Assembly: GCA_050789255.1 (NCBI GenBank)
Contig: JBOZRQ010000029.1
Location: 16,266-80,265 of the forward strand
Direction of reading: 5' to 3'
Source: JBOZRQ01 sp050789255
GTDB lineage: Bacteria; Bacillota; Sulfobacillia; Symbiobacteriales; Symbiobacteriaceae
Length of the DNA: 64,000 nucleotides
Below the pieces are notes generated by a model, which made no database searches, was not told the DNA's origin, and saw only the letters and a program-made list of their open reading frames with translations. This document shows positions 1 through 8,206 of the stretch, one piece after another; the first letter of the stretch is position 1, and the number at the start of each line of letters is the position of its first letter. A program made the position numbers and the translations under genes.

Positions 1-862
1 TCAGATCAGCGAGAGTGTGGGCGGCGACCCGGCCCGCATCGCGGAGGCGATTCAGGAGATTGTCGCCCAGCGAGGCAAGCTCCACAACCCAGTCACCGGC
101 TCCGGCGGGATGCTGATCGGCACCGTCAGGCAGATCGGCTCGGCGCTCAGCCCATCCGACCTCAAGCCTGGGGACCGCATCGCAACCCTCGTCAGCTTGA
201 GCCTCACCCCGCTGCACATCGAGACGATCAAAGCGGTCCGCCCCGAATCCGATCAGCTCGATATTACCGGAACAGCGATCCTGTTCGAGACCGGCATTTA
301 CGCCAAGCTGCCGAGCGATATACCCGACACACTGGCCCTCGCCGTGCTGGATGTGTGCGGCGCCCCGGCTCAGACTGCCCGCCTCACCAAGCCCGGCTCC
401 ACCGTCCTAATTCTCGGGGGCGGCGGGAAGAGCGGCCTGCTCTGCAGCTATGCAGCCAAACGGGCCGGTGCCAAGCGAGTCATCGCCTTTGATTACAGTG
501 AAGCCAGTCTGGAACGAGCCCGACGGCTGGGCGCCGCCGATGAGATCATCCAGGGCGACGCCCGCAACGCCCTGGCCGTCTTGGAGGCCGTCGGTGAGAG
601 AGCAGATTTGACCCTGTCCTGCGTCAACGTGCCAGGGGCCGAGCTCTCGGCGATTCTAGCCACCAAGCCCACAGGCATGGTCTATTTCTTCAGCATGAGC
701 ACCTCCTTCACAGCGGCGGCCCTGGGCGCCGAGGGGGTGGGAAGTCCCGTCGACATGCTGGTCGGCAACGGGTACTACCCCGGTCACGCCGACTTGGCCC
801 TGCAGCTTCTGAGGGAGAGTCAGACGCTGCGGTCCCTCTTTGAAGAACTTTACGGGAGGTAG
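1..862 (+). CDS. kdd: L-erythro-3,5-diaminohexanoate dehydrogenase, 5' end cut off by the window
   Basis: This enzyme oxidatively deaminates 3,5-diaminohexanoate to 3-keto-5-aminohexanoate with NAD(P) in lysine fermentation. The reading frame is already open at base 2, so the GTG at 17 is probably internal; family members are roughly 340 residues and about 287 are visible here. A nucleotide-binding Rossmann motif is visible (VLILGGGGKSG, then the acidic strand end VIAFDYS). The stop TAG lies inside the GGGAGGTAGGGAG that forms the ribosome site of kamA, 8 bases downstream, so the two are one transcription unit. Identity rests on the Rossmann fold plus four lysine-aminomutase-pathway genes directly behind it. 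Another short-chain or medium-chain dehydrogenase is possible but unlikely in this context. Confidence 0.85.
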   Translation, partial: QISESVGGDPARIAEAIQEIVAQRGKLHNPVTGSGGMLIGTVRQIGSALSPSDLKPGDRIATLVSLSLTPLHIETIKAVRPESDQLDITGTAILFETGIYAKLPSDIPDTLALAVLDVCGAPAQTARLTKPGSTVLILGGGGKSGLLCSYAAKRAGAKRVIAFDYSEASLERARRLGAADEIIQGDARNALAVLEAVGERADLTLSCVNVPGAELSAILATKPTGMVYFFSMSTSFTAAALGAEGVGSPVDMLVGNGYYPGHADLALQLLRESQTLRSLFEELYGR

Positions 863-870
863 GGAGACCG

Positions 871-2205
871 ATGCTCAAGCAACCTCGCAACTGGAAGGAC
901 ATCCCCCTCTGGGCCGACGCCACCGAGGAGCAGTGGAACGACTGGAAGTGGCAGGTCAGCCACCGCATTGCCACGCTGGACCAGCTCAAACAGGTCGTGA
1001 ACCTGACCGAGGAAGAGGAGCGGGCGATCAAGGACTCCGAGCACCTGTTCCGCCTGGGCATCACCCCGCACTACGCTACCCTGATCGACCCCGACGATCC
1101 CAACTGCCCGATGCGCCTCCAGGCCGTGCCCAAGTATAGCGAGCTGGCCTGGGCCGACTACGAGATGGGCGACCCCCTGCACGAGGACGTTGACTCCCCG
1201 GTGCACGGCCTCACGCACCGATACCCTGACCGGGTTCTCTTCCTGATCACCCACGAGTGCTCGCTCTACTGCCGGCACTGCACCCGCCGCCGCATCGTCG
1301 GCGACCAGGATGCCATGTCGACCGCCATGCTGGACGCCGCCATCGACTATATCCGTCAAAATACGGTCATCCGCGACGTGCTGATCTCTGGCGGCGACCC
1401 GCTCGCCGTGCCCGATAAGCGCTTGGAGTACGTTATCTCCAACCTCCGCCAGATCGAGCATGTGGAGATCATCCGCATCGGCTCCCGCATGCCGGTTGTG
1501 ATGCCCCAGCGCATCACTCAGGAGCTCGTCGACATGCTCAAGAAGTACCACCCGATCTGGTTCAACACCCACTTCAACCACCCGTTTGAACTCCAGCACC
1601 CGGACGCCAAGGCCGCCATGGAGCGGCTGGCGAATGCCGGCATCCCCACGGGCAATCAGACGGTGCTCCTCAAGGGAATCAACGACTGCCCGGTGATCAT
1701 GAAGAAGCTGGTTCACGAGCTGGTCAAGGCTCGCTGCCGGCCGTACTACCTGTACAACTGCGACCTCTCCGAGGGCCTGAGCCACTTCCGCACCACCGTG
1801 GCCAAGGGCATGGAGATCATCGAAGCCCTGCGCGGCCACACCTCCGGCTATGCCGTTCCCACCTTCGTGGTGGACGCCCCCGGGGGCGGCGGCAAGATTC
1901 CTGTCATGCCGAACTACCTGATCTCCCAGGGCGACGGCAAGGTGGTCCTGCGCAACTTCGAGGGCAAGATCTCGGTGTACCACGAAGGGACGCCCTCGAA
2001 CAACTACCAGAACGGCATCTGCAAAATCTGCGGGACGGATCATGGCGCCATCAACGTCGGGGTGGGTGCCGAACTTTCGGCAACGCGCCCGAAGGCTGGC
2101 GAGATGAGCGTTCCCGAGAACGTGACCCGCATTGGACACACACAGCCGCCGCTGATTACGGTTGAGCAGCTGGAGGCGATTGAGAAAGAGGCCGGCGATG
2201 ACTGA
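871..2205 (+). CDS. kamA: Lysine 2,3-aminomutase (radical SAM, PLP)
   Basis: Converts L-lysine to L-beta-lysine, the first step of the aminomutase lysine fermentation route. The 444-residue protein carries the radical-SAM cluster motif CSLYCRHC (Cys130, Cys134, Cys137) and the PLP-lysine motif DAPGGGGKIP with Lys342, both at family-typical places. A C-terminal CKICG pair fits the zinc-binding cysteines of this family. The ATG at 871 follows GGGAGGTAGGGAG closely. It is followed by an overlapping P-loop gene and by kamD/kamE, which separates it from the EpmB-type relatives that modify EF-P. Glutamate 2,3-aminomutase is an alternative, but the neighbours argue for lysine. Confidence 0.95.
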   Translation: MLKQPRNWKDIPLWADATEEQWNDWKWQVSHRIATLDQLKQVVNLTEEEERAIKDSEHLFRLGITPHYATLIDPDDPNCPMRLQAVPKYSELAWADYEMGDPLHEDVDSPVHGLTHRYPDRVLFLITHECSLYCRHCTRRRIVGDQDAMSTAMLDAAIDYIRQNTVIRDVLISGGDPLAVPDKRLEYVISNLRQIEHVEIIRIGSRMPVVMPQRITQELVDMLKKYHPIWFNTHFNHPFELQHPDAKAAMERLANAGIPTGNQTVLLKGINDCPVIMKKLVHELVKARCRPYYLYNCDLSEGLSHFRTTVAKGMEIIEALRGHTSGYAVPTFVVDAPGGGGKIPVMPNYLISQGDGKVVLRNFEGKISVYHEGTPSNNYQNGICKICGTDHGAINVGVGAELSATRPKAGEMSVPENVTRIGHTQPPLITVEQLEAIEKEAGDD

Positions 2206-3256
2206 TCCCCGTGCCAGCGCTCTGCTGGACCATCTGCTGGACTGTGCGCCGAACCGCCGTGTCAGCGTGATCGGGCTGAGCAAGAACGCCGGCAAGACCG
2301 TCACCCTCAACCACCTGATTCGGGCTTCGGCCCTGCGGTCCATGCCGCTCGGGTTGGTCAGCACAGGACGTGACGGCGAGGAACAGGATGCGATCACCGA
2401 GCTCCCCAAACCCCGCATTTGGGCCCCGGCCGGGGCCTGGATCGCCACTGCGGCCGGCGCCCTGCCGGCCGCTACGGCCCGGGTGGAGCAGGTCCAAGAG
2501 CTCCCCGGCAAGACCCCCTTCGGCCAAATGACCCTGGGCCGGGTCACAGCCGAAGGTGAGGTTCTGCTGATCGGGCCAGGCACCAGCAAGCGCATGGCCG
2601 AGACCCTACAAGCACTTGAGAGTCAGGGCGCCCAACTCTGCCTGGTCGACGGCTCCTTCGACCGCATCGCCGCCGCCAGCCCGGATGTAACCGGACAGGT
2701 AGTGCTAGCCGCCGGCGCCGCATACAGCTCATCCATGGCAGATACGGTCGCCCAGGTCCGCCACGTGCTCGACATTTTCGACCTGCCCACCGTGCTCCCG
2801 GCGATTGAGCCGCAGGTCACGCAGGCGGCCTCCCACGCTGTGAGCGTGGTGACCCTGAGCGGCGCCATTACGCCCGTGCCGGTAGCCACAGCACTCTCCG
2901 ATCCCGAGCTAATTGCGGCGGCCGCCCGAGAGCATGCGGACTACGGCGCTTTCCTGGTGATCAACGGGGCGCTGAGCGACCGGCTCGTGACCGTCCTGCT
3001 CAACAAGCGGATCAAAGGGGTGGGACTAGTCGTCGCCGACGCCACCCACATCCTCGTGGAGCGCAACCTGTGGCGGCGTTGGCGCCGCCTCGGCGGCGAG
3101 GTGTACGTGCGCCACCCGGTCCGCCTGGCAGCCATTACGACGAACCCGCACTCCCCGGTCGGGGAGGATTACGATCCTCAGGCGTTCTTCCGGACCATCC
3201 GGGAGCTGGCCAACCGCCCCGTCTATGACCTGGAGGCCGGTTTGCCGGAAGCCTGA
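2198..3256 (+). CDS. P-loop NTPase at the kamB position, probable aminomutase reactivation factor
   Basis: A 352-residue protein with a Walker A motif GLSKNAGKT at residues 26-34 and no membrane segment or signal peptide. I place the start at ATG 2198, which overlaps the kamA stop by 8 bases; the longer open frame from 2162 lies inside kamA and has no ribosome site. In other lysine fermenters, genes called kamB and kamC sit between kamA and kamD/kamE and are thought to encode a reactivase that replaces damaged cobalamin on lysine 5,6-aminomutase. This gene occupies that slot, so a KamB-like role is inferred from position and the NTPase fold, not from a recognised signature. No MutS-like kamC is in this window; it could lie upstream of base 1. 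Confidence 0.65.
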   Translation: MTDPRASALLDHLLDCAPNRRVSVIGLSKNAGKTVTLNHLIRASALRSMPLGLVSTGRDGEEQDAITELPKPRIWAPAGAWIATAAGALPAATARVEQVQELPGKTPFGQMTLGRVTAEGEVLLIGPGTSKRMAETLQALESQGAQLCLVDGSFDRIAAASPDVTGQVVLAAGAAYSSSMADTVAQVRHVLDIFDLPTVLPAIEPQVTQAASHAVSVVTLSGAITPVPVATALSDPELIAAAAREHADYGAFLVINGALSDRLVTVLLNKRIKGVGLVVADATHILVERNLWRRWRRLGGEVYVRHPVRLAAITTNPHSPVGEDYDPQAFFRTIRELANRPVYDLEAGLPEA

Positions 3257-3275
3257 ACCACTTCGGAGGTGGCCT

Positions 3276-4835
3276 ATGTCCCTCAGTCTGCGCATTGACC
3301 ATCAGCAGGTGGTCCGGGCCCGGGAAGCAGCGGAGCGGATCACCGGACAGGTGCAGGAGTACATCGAGCGGCACACCACAACCAGCACGGAGCGGGCAGT
3401 GGTGCGCCTTTTCGGCGTGGAAGGCAAGGGACCGGACGAGGTGCCCCTCGCCAACCTCGTCGTCGACAATATCCAGGACGGCGGCGGGCTCGAAAAGGGC
3501 GCCGCCTACTGGCTCTGCAACGCTGTCGCCCAGCACTCGATCTCGCCGCAGGAGGTCGCTGAGGCGGTCGCCGAGGAGAAGCTCAACCTGGTCAAGGTGG
3601 CCCAGGCCGATCCCGGCAAGATCCGTGAGACGGCCCTTCGTCTTGCCAGCGACACGCTCCAGAGGATTCAGCACAACCGCCAGACACGAGCCTCCTACAC
3701 GGCGAGATGGGGCGAGCGGCCGACCCCCTGGCTCTATATCATCGTCGCCACGGGCAACATCTACGAAGATGTGATCCAGGCGAAGGCAGCGGCCAGGCAG
3801 GGCGCCGACGTGATCGCCGTGATCCGCTCCACTGCCCAGTCGCTGCTCGACTATGTGCCCGAGGGTCCCACCACCGAGGGCTTCGCCGGCACCTATGCCA
3901 CCCAGGCCAACTTCCGCATTATGCGGGCCGCTCTGGACGAGGTCTCCGAGGAGTTGGGCCGCTACGTGCGGCTGACCAACTACGCCTCGGGCCTCTGCAT
4001 GCCCGAAATCGCCGCCCTGGGCGCCATGGAGCGCCTCGACATGATGCTCTCCGACTCCATGTACGGTATCCTCTTCCGGGACATCAACATGCGGCGCACC
4101 TTCATCGACCAGCACTTCGCCCGCATGATTCAGGCCTACGCCGGCATCATCATCAACACCGGCGAGGACAACTATCTCACTACGGATGACGCCTACGAGG
4201 CCGCCCACACCGTGCTGGCCTCGCAGTTTATCAACGAGCAGTTTGCACACCGCTCGGGCATGCCCGACGAGTTGATTGGCCTCGGCCACGCCTTCGAGAT
4301 GGACCCGCGCCAGGAGGACGGCCTGCTCTACGAGATGGCTGACGCTCTGCTCTCCCGCACGTGCTTCCCGCGGGCGCCGCTCAAGTACATGCCGCCGACC
4401 CGGCACATGACCGGCAACATCTTCATGGGGCACCTCATGGATGCGCTCTTCAACCTGACCAGCGTCGCCACCAATCAGCACATCCACCTGATCGGCGTAC
4501 TGACCGAGGCGATCCACACCCCGTTCCTGCACGACCGCTACCTGGCCATCGAGAATGCCCGCTATGTGTTCGGCTATGCCAAGCACTTCAGTGAGGAGAT
4601 TCAGTTCAAGCCGGGCGGCCGGGTGGAACAGCGGGCCGCCGAGGTGCTGCAGCGCACGCTCGACCTGCTGGAGCACATCGAGCGCACCGGCCTCATGGAG
4701 GCGATCGGCGAGGGCATCTTCGGGCGCGTGCGGCGGCGCCCGGACGGCGGCAAGGGCTTCGATGGGGTCGTGGCCAAGGCGCCGGATCACTTGAACCCGT
4801 TCTTCGAGCTGGTCATGAAAGGAGGGCGCATCTGA
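3276..4835 (+). CDS. kamD: D-lysine/beta-lysine 5,6-aminomutase alpha subunit
   Basis: Large PLP/cobalamin-dependent subunit that, with KamE, moves the terminal amino group of beta-lysine to C5, giving 3,5-diaminohexanoate. The 519-residue length from ATG 3276 matches the family (about 515-520). The start is chosen because CGGAGGTGGCCT precedes it by a normal distance, whereas the upstream GTG frame extension runs into the previous gene. The sequence is continuous with recognisable family stretches such as TRHMTGNIFMGHLMD and the Glu/Asp-rich TIM-barrel segments. It ends in TGATG, sharing one base with kamE, so the two subunits are translationally coupled, as expected for a stoichiometric complex. 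Confidence 0.95.
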   Translation: MSLSLRIDHQQVVRAREAAERITGQVQEYIERHTTTSTERAVVRLFGVEGKGPDEVPLANLVVDNIQDGGGLEKGAAYWLCNAVAQHSISPQEVAEAVAEEKLNLVKVAQADPGKIRETALRLASDTLQRIQHNRQTRASYTARWGERPTPWLYIIVATGNIYEDVIQAKAAARQGADVIAVIRSTAQSLLDYVPEGPTTEGFAGTYATQANFRIMRAALDEVSEELGRYVRLTNYASGLCMPEIAALGAMERLDMMLSDSMYGILFRDINMRRTFIDQHFARMIQAYAGIIINTGEDNYLTTDDAYEAAHTVLASQFINEQFAHRSGMPDELIGLGHAFEMDPRQEDGLLYEMADALLSRTCFPRAPLKYMPPTRHMTGNIFMGHLMDALFNLTSVATNQHIHLIGVLTEAIHTPFLHDRYLAIENARYVFGYAKHFSEEIQFKPGGRVEQRAAEVLQRTLDLLEHIERTGLMEAIGEGIFGRVRRRPDGGKGFDGVVAKAPDHLNPFFELVMKGGRI

Positions 4836-5572
4836 TGCACGTTCTTCCTTATGGCGATACGACGAACGACGGTGCGGTGCAGCTCTCTTTCACCCTGCCC
4901 GTTAAGGCCGGTGGTGTGGCTCGTGAAGCCGCCAAGCAGTTCTGTCAGCGCATGGGACTTGAACACATTCAGATTTCTTATATGAAGGATCTCGGCGGTG
5001 GGTACACCTATTTCGTCATTTACGGGCGAGTCACTGAGCCCATCGACATCTCTCAGATCCAGGTTCCCGAGGCCAAGGTGCCGCAGTGGAGCATGGAGCA
5101 GGTTAACGAGATTGCCCGGGAGAAGCTCGGCCGACGCATTACTGTGGTGGGTGCTTGCACGGGGTCGGACGCTCATACCGTGGGCCTGGATGCCATCCTC
5201 AACATGAAGGGCTTCCACGGGGACTACGGTCTGGAGCGGTACAGCGAATTCATCGTGTATAACCTTGGGAGCCAGGTGCCAAACGAAGCGCTGATCGCCA
5301 AAGCCCGCGAAGTCGGGGCAGATGCTGTCCTGGTCAGCCAGGTCGTGACGCAAAAGAACGTTCACCTGCATAACCTGACGCAACTGGTCGACCTGCTTGA
5401 AGCCGAAGGGGTTCGCGACGAGCTGATTCTGATCGCGGGCGGTCCCCGCATTACGCACGAACTAGCTGTCGAACTCGGTTTTGATGCCGGTTTTGGGCCT
5501 GGAACGGTTCCTTCCGAAGTTGCTGGTTTCATTCTCCAAGAACTCTTGACGAGAAACGGACTTTCCGTATAA
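4835..5572 (+). CDS. kamE: Lysine 5,6-aminomutase beta subunit, cobalamin-binding
   Basis: Small subunit that carries adenosylcobalamin and the PLP-anchoring lysine for the 5,6-aminomutase. The base-off cobalamin motif DAHTVG is at residues 112-117 (His114 is the predicted cobalt ligand). Lys125 in NMKGFHGDYGLERY matches the PLP-lysine region of the family. The protein has 245 residues, slightly short of the usual about 260. ATG 4835 overlaps the kamD stop TGA by one base. The gene ends the kdd-kamABDE transcription unit; a hairpin lies 54 bases after the stop. Confidence 0.95.
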   Translation: MHVLPYGDTTNDGAVQLSFTLPVKAGGVAREAAKQFCQRMGLEHIQISYMKDLGGGYTYFVIYGRVTEPIDISQIQVPEAKVPQWSMEQVNEIAREKLGRRITVVGACTGSDAHTVGLDAILNMKGFHGDYGLERYSEFIVYNLGSQVPNEALIAKAREVGADAVLVSQVVTQKNVHLHNLTQLVDLLEAEGVRDELILIAGGPRITHELAVELGFDAGFGPGTVPSEVAGFILQELLTRNGLSV

Positions 5573-5625
5573 CATCTCAGTCGTGGCAGAGCGACGACCA
5601 ATCGCATAGCCTAACTTGAAAAATC

Positions 5626-5660
5626 GGAGTGGCAAGTCGCCACTCCAAACATTTTCCTCC
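5626..5660 (+). terminator. Probable intrinsic terminator after kamE
   Basis: A perfect 8-bp stem GGAGTGGC/GCCACTCC (5626-5633 and 5639-5646) with a 5-base loop is followed by the pyrimidine-rich CATTTTCCTCC. The U tract is weak, so this may terminate only partly. Bases 5573-5830 otherwise hold no gene. Confidence 0.5.
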
Positions 5661-5830
5661 GTAATGGCCATTTTTGTACCGAACTCTTTTGGGGCTGCAT
5701 ACGTCTAAACCATTAAAATTGCCGCGTTTAGCCTTCCGCAGGGCTTTACAGCGACCCCATCAGGTAGACATGACAGGTTTCGTACTTCACCGAGGACACG
5801 CGGGATCAGAATGGGAGCGTGGTTGAAAAA

Positions 5831-6268
5831 ATGGGTATTCCACATGAAATGCGGCCTGACATGTCCGTCACAGACCTCGCCTATTTCATCTTGAAGAATC
5901 GGGGCCAGTCGCTCCACTTCAAGGAACTCATCAGCGAGATCATGCGCGTCAAGGCGATTAGTCAGGAGAATCCTGGTCGCCTGATTGCGCAGATGCACAC
6001 AGAAATCAACTTGGACTCCCGCTTCATTCACCAGGGGAATGGCGAGTGGGGTCTGCGTGAGTGGCAGCCCAAGGCCAAGGTGGTCCGCATCCGTCCCGAG
6101 TCCTCTTCGCCGGCTCCGTCCCGGCGCCCCGATCTCCGGGCAGACGAAGAGGATGACGAGTTTGAGGACGAAGAGTTCGATCGCGAGGAAGAAGACGAAG
6201 CCGCCAGCGATGAATCCGAGGACGGCTACGAAAACGACCGTGACGATCTCTACGGCGACGAGGAATAG
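5831..6268 (+). CDS. rpoE: RNA polymerase delta subunit
   Basis: Delta subunit of Gram-positive RNA polymerase, which promotes release and recycling of polymerase from nucleic acids. The N-terminal 75 or so residues form the HARE-HTH domain (SVTDLAYFILKNRG, then HFKELISEI), and the last 45 residues are almost all Asp/Glu, the hallmark of the family. I favour ATG 5831 with GGGAG at 5813-5817 (13-base spacing); GTG 5819 is also in frame but only one base from that site. It stands directly before pyrG, as in Bacillus, and has its own terminator. Confidence 0.9.
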   Translation: MGIPHEMRPDMSVTDLAYFILKNRGQSLHFKELISEIMRVKAISQENPGRLIAQMHTEINLDSRFIHQGNGEWGLREWQPKAKVVRIRPESSSPAPSRRPDLRADEEDDEFEDEEFDREEEDEAASDESEDGYENDRDDLYGDEE

Positions 6269-6276
6269 CTCACACT

Positions 6277-6312
6277 AAGGACCAGCGGATCTTCCGCTGG
6301 TCCTTCCTTTTC
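6277..6312 (+). terminator. Intrinsic terminator of rpoE
   Basis: A perfect 13-bp stem (6277-6289 with 6293-6305, core AAGGACCAGCGGA) with a TCT loop is followed by CCTTTTC. It ends only four bases before the -35 box of the pyrG promoter. Confidence 0.9.
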
Positions 6313-6315
6313 GCC

Positions 6316-6344
6316 TTGACACTTCCAATCCGGATGGCTAAAAT
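6316..6344 (+). promoter_or_regulatory. Sigma-A promoter of pyrG
   Basis: TTGACA at 6316-6321, a 17-base spacer and TAAAAT at 6339-6344. Predicted start is near 6351, giving a leader of about 90 bases. I see no strong hairpin with a U tract in the leader, and the start region lacks the GGGC-type initial sequence used for reiterative-transcription control of Bacillus subtilis pyrG, so control may differ. Confidence 0.85.
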
Positions 6345-6440
6345 GGACAAGTGTTTTGTGCGCACAGGCAGGAACTTCATTGGTAAACGTGAACGGTATT
6401 ATAGACATCGGCAGCCCCAAACTCCCGGGGAGGGCAACAT

Positions 6441-8075
6441 ATGGCCAAGTTCATTTTCGTAACCGGTGGTGTGGTATCCGGGCTCGGAAAGGGCATTACG
6501 GCGGCGTCCCTCGGCAGGCTCATCAAGAGCCGGGGCTACAGGGTGACCGCCCTTAAATTTGACCCTTACCTCAACGTCGACCCGGGCACCATGAATCCCA
6601 TTCAGCACGGCGAGGTCTTTGTCACAGATGACGGCGCCGAGTGTGACCTCGATCTTGGTCACTACGAGCGGTTCATGGATGTTAATCTGGGCAAGGGCAA
6701 CAACGTCACTACCGGCAAGATCTACTCCTCGGTCATTGCCAAGGAGCGCCGCGGCGATTATCTGGGCGGCACCGTCCAGGTCATTCCGCATGTCACCAAC
6801 GAGATCAAGGCGAACATTCACCGTGTGGCTGACGATCACCAGGCCGATGTGGTGCTGGTCGAAATCGGCGGCACGGTAGGCGACATCGAAAGCCTCCCCT
6901 TCCTTGAGGCGATCCGCCAGTTCCGGCACGAGGTGCCTCATAAGGATGACGTTCTCTTCGTGCACGTCACCCTCATGCCGTACATCAGCGCCTCGGGTGA
7001 AATGAAGACCAAGCCCACCCAGCACAGCGTCCGGGAGCTGCGCTCCATCGGCATTCAGCCCGATGTGATCGTCTGCCGTTCCGAGCAGGAGATTCCCAAG
7101 GACCTGCGCGAGAAGATTGCGCTCTTCTGCGACGTGGCGCCCAACGCCGTCATCCCCAACGTCGACCTCGACAGCCTGTACAAGGTGCCGCTGGTCATGG
7201 AGGAGGAGGGCCTGGCCCGCATCGCCTGCCAGCTGCTCGGCCTGCAGGACCGCACCCCCGACCTCGAAGAGTGGCGCCGACTCGTGCACTTCGCCATCGA
7301 GCCTTCCAAGGTGGTTGATATCGCCCTGGTCGGCAAGTACGTCGCTCTGGAGGATGCGTACCTGAGCGTGGTGGAGTCCCTGAACCACGCCGGCATTCAC
7401 AACGACGCCCGGGTCAACATCCACTGGATCGACAGCGAAAAGCTGGAGAACGGCGCGGCGGATGAGAACCTGCAGAAGTACCTCTCGGAGATGGACGGCG
7501 TCCTGGTGCCCGGAGGCTTCGGCTATCGCGGCATCGAGGGCAAAATCAACGCGATCCGCTATGCCCGTGTCAACAAGGTGCCGTTCTTCGGTATCTGCAT
7601 GGGCATGCAGTCCGCCGTCATCGAGTCGCTCCGCAACGTGGCTGGCATCGCGAAGGCGAACTCCACCGAGTTCATCCCGGATGCAAAGGACCCCGTCATC
7701 GACCTGATGGCCGCCCAGAAGGAGATTACCAATCTCGGCGGCACCATGCGGCTGGGCGCCTACGCCTGCCATCTGGAGCCCGGCTCGAAGGCCCACGCCG
7801 CCTACGGTCAGGATGTGGTCTACGAGCGCCACCGCCACCGCTGGGAGGTCAACAACGCCTACCTCGACCAGCTCCGGTCCACCGGGCTCCGGCCCGTCGG
7901 CATTTGGCGCGAGGGCAACCTGGTGGAGGTCGTGGAGCTGGAGAACCACCCGTGGTTCATCGGCGTCCAGTACCACCCGGAGTTCAAGAGCCGGCCCAAC
8001 CGTCCCCAGCCCCTGTTCCGGGACTTCATCAAGGCGGCGCTGGAGCGCCGGGAAGTCCGCCAGGCGGCTCACTAA
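6441..8075 (+). CDS. pyrG: CTP synthase
   Basis: Makes CTP from UTP, ATP and glutamine. The 544-residue protein starts with the synthetase signature KFIFVTGGVVSGLGKG and ends with a class I glutamine amidotransferase domain: nucleophile Cys386 in FFGICMGMQ and the His/Glu pair in GVQYHPEF. ATG 6441 has GGGGAGGG seven bases upstream. The gene has its own promoter and terminator, so it is a single-gene unit between rpoE and the unrelated gene at 8207. Length and motifs are fully typical. Confidence 0.98.
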   Translation: MAKFIFVTGGVVSGLGKGITAASLGRLIKSRGYRVTALKFDPYLNVDPGTMNPIQHGEVFVTDDGAECDLDLGHYERFMDVNLGKGNNVTTGKIYSSVIAKERRGDYLGGTVQVIPHVTNEIKANIHRVADDHQADVVLVEIGGTVGDIESLPFLEAIRQFRHEVPHKDDVLFVHVTLMPYISASGEMKTKPTQHSVRELRSIGIQPDVIVCRSEQEIPKDLREKIALFCDVAPNAVIPNVDLDSLYKVPLVMEEEGLARIACQLLGLQDRTPDLEEWRRLVHFAIEPSKVVDIALVGKYVALEDAYLSVVESLNHAGIHNDARVNIHWIDSEKLENGAADENLQKYLSEMDGVLVPGGFGYRGIEGKINAIRYARVNKVPFFGICMGMQSAVIESLRNVAGIAKANSTEFIPDAKDPVIDLMAAQKEITNLGGTMRLGAYACHLEPGSKAHAAYGQDVVYERHRHRWEVNNAYLDQLRSTGLRPVGIWREGNLVEVVELENHPWFIGVQYHPEFKSRPNRPQPLFRDFIKAALERREVRQAAH

Positions 8076-8091
8076 CCCAAACTGGTAGCGC

Positions 8092-8125
8092 AAAACCACC
8101 AATCCCAAAGATTGGTGGTTTTTCT
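8092..8125 (+). terminator. Intrinsic terminator of pyrG
   Basis: A 13-bp stem AAAACCACCAATC/GATTGGTGGTTTT (8092-8104, 8110-8122) with loop CCAAA and trailing T residues. Confidence 0.9.
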
Positions 8126-8206
8126 CTGGCCATATGCGAACACACACAAACCATTTCCGTATTACTAATCAAAGGGGATAGTTCCGCGCGGAATGGGGGT
8201 GTGTGC

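Noticed and set aside
3135..4790. 551-codon minus-strand frame across kamD
   Set aside because: Shadow of a GC-rich coding sequence; the plus strand encodes a full lysine 5,6-aminomutase subunit. The same applies to long minus frames at 850-2595, 6399-8147, 59609-60457, 60509-61828 and 61975-63537.
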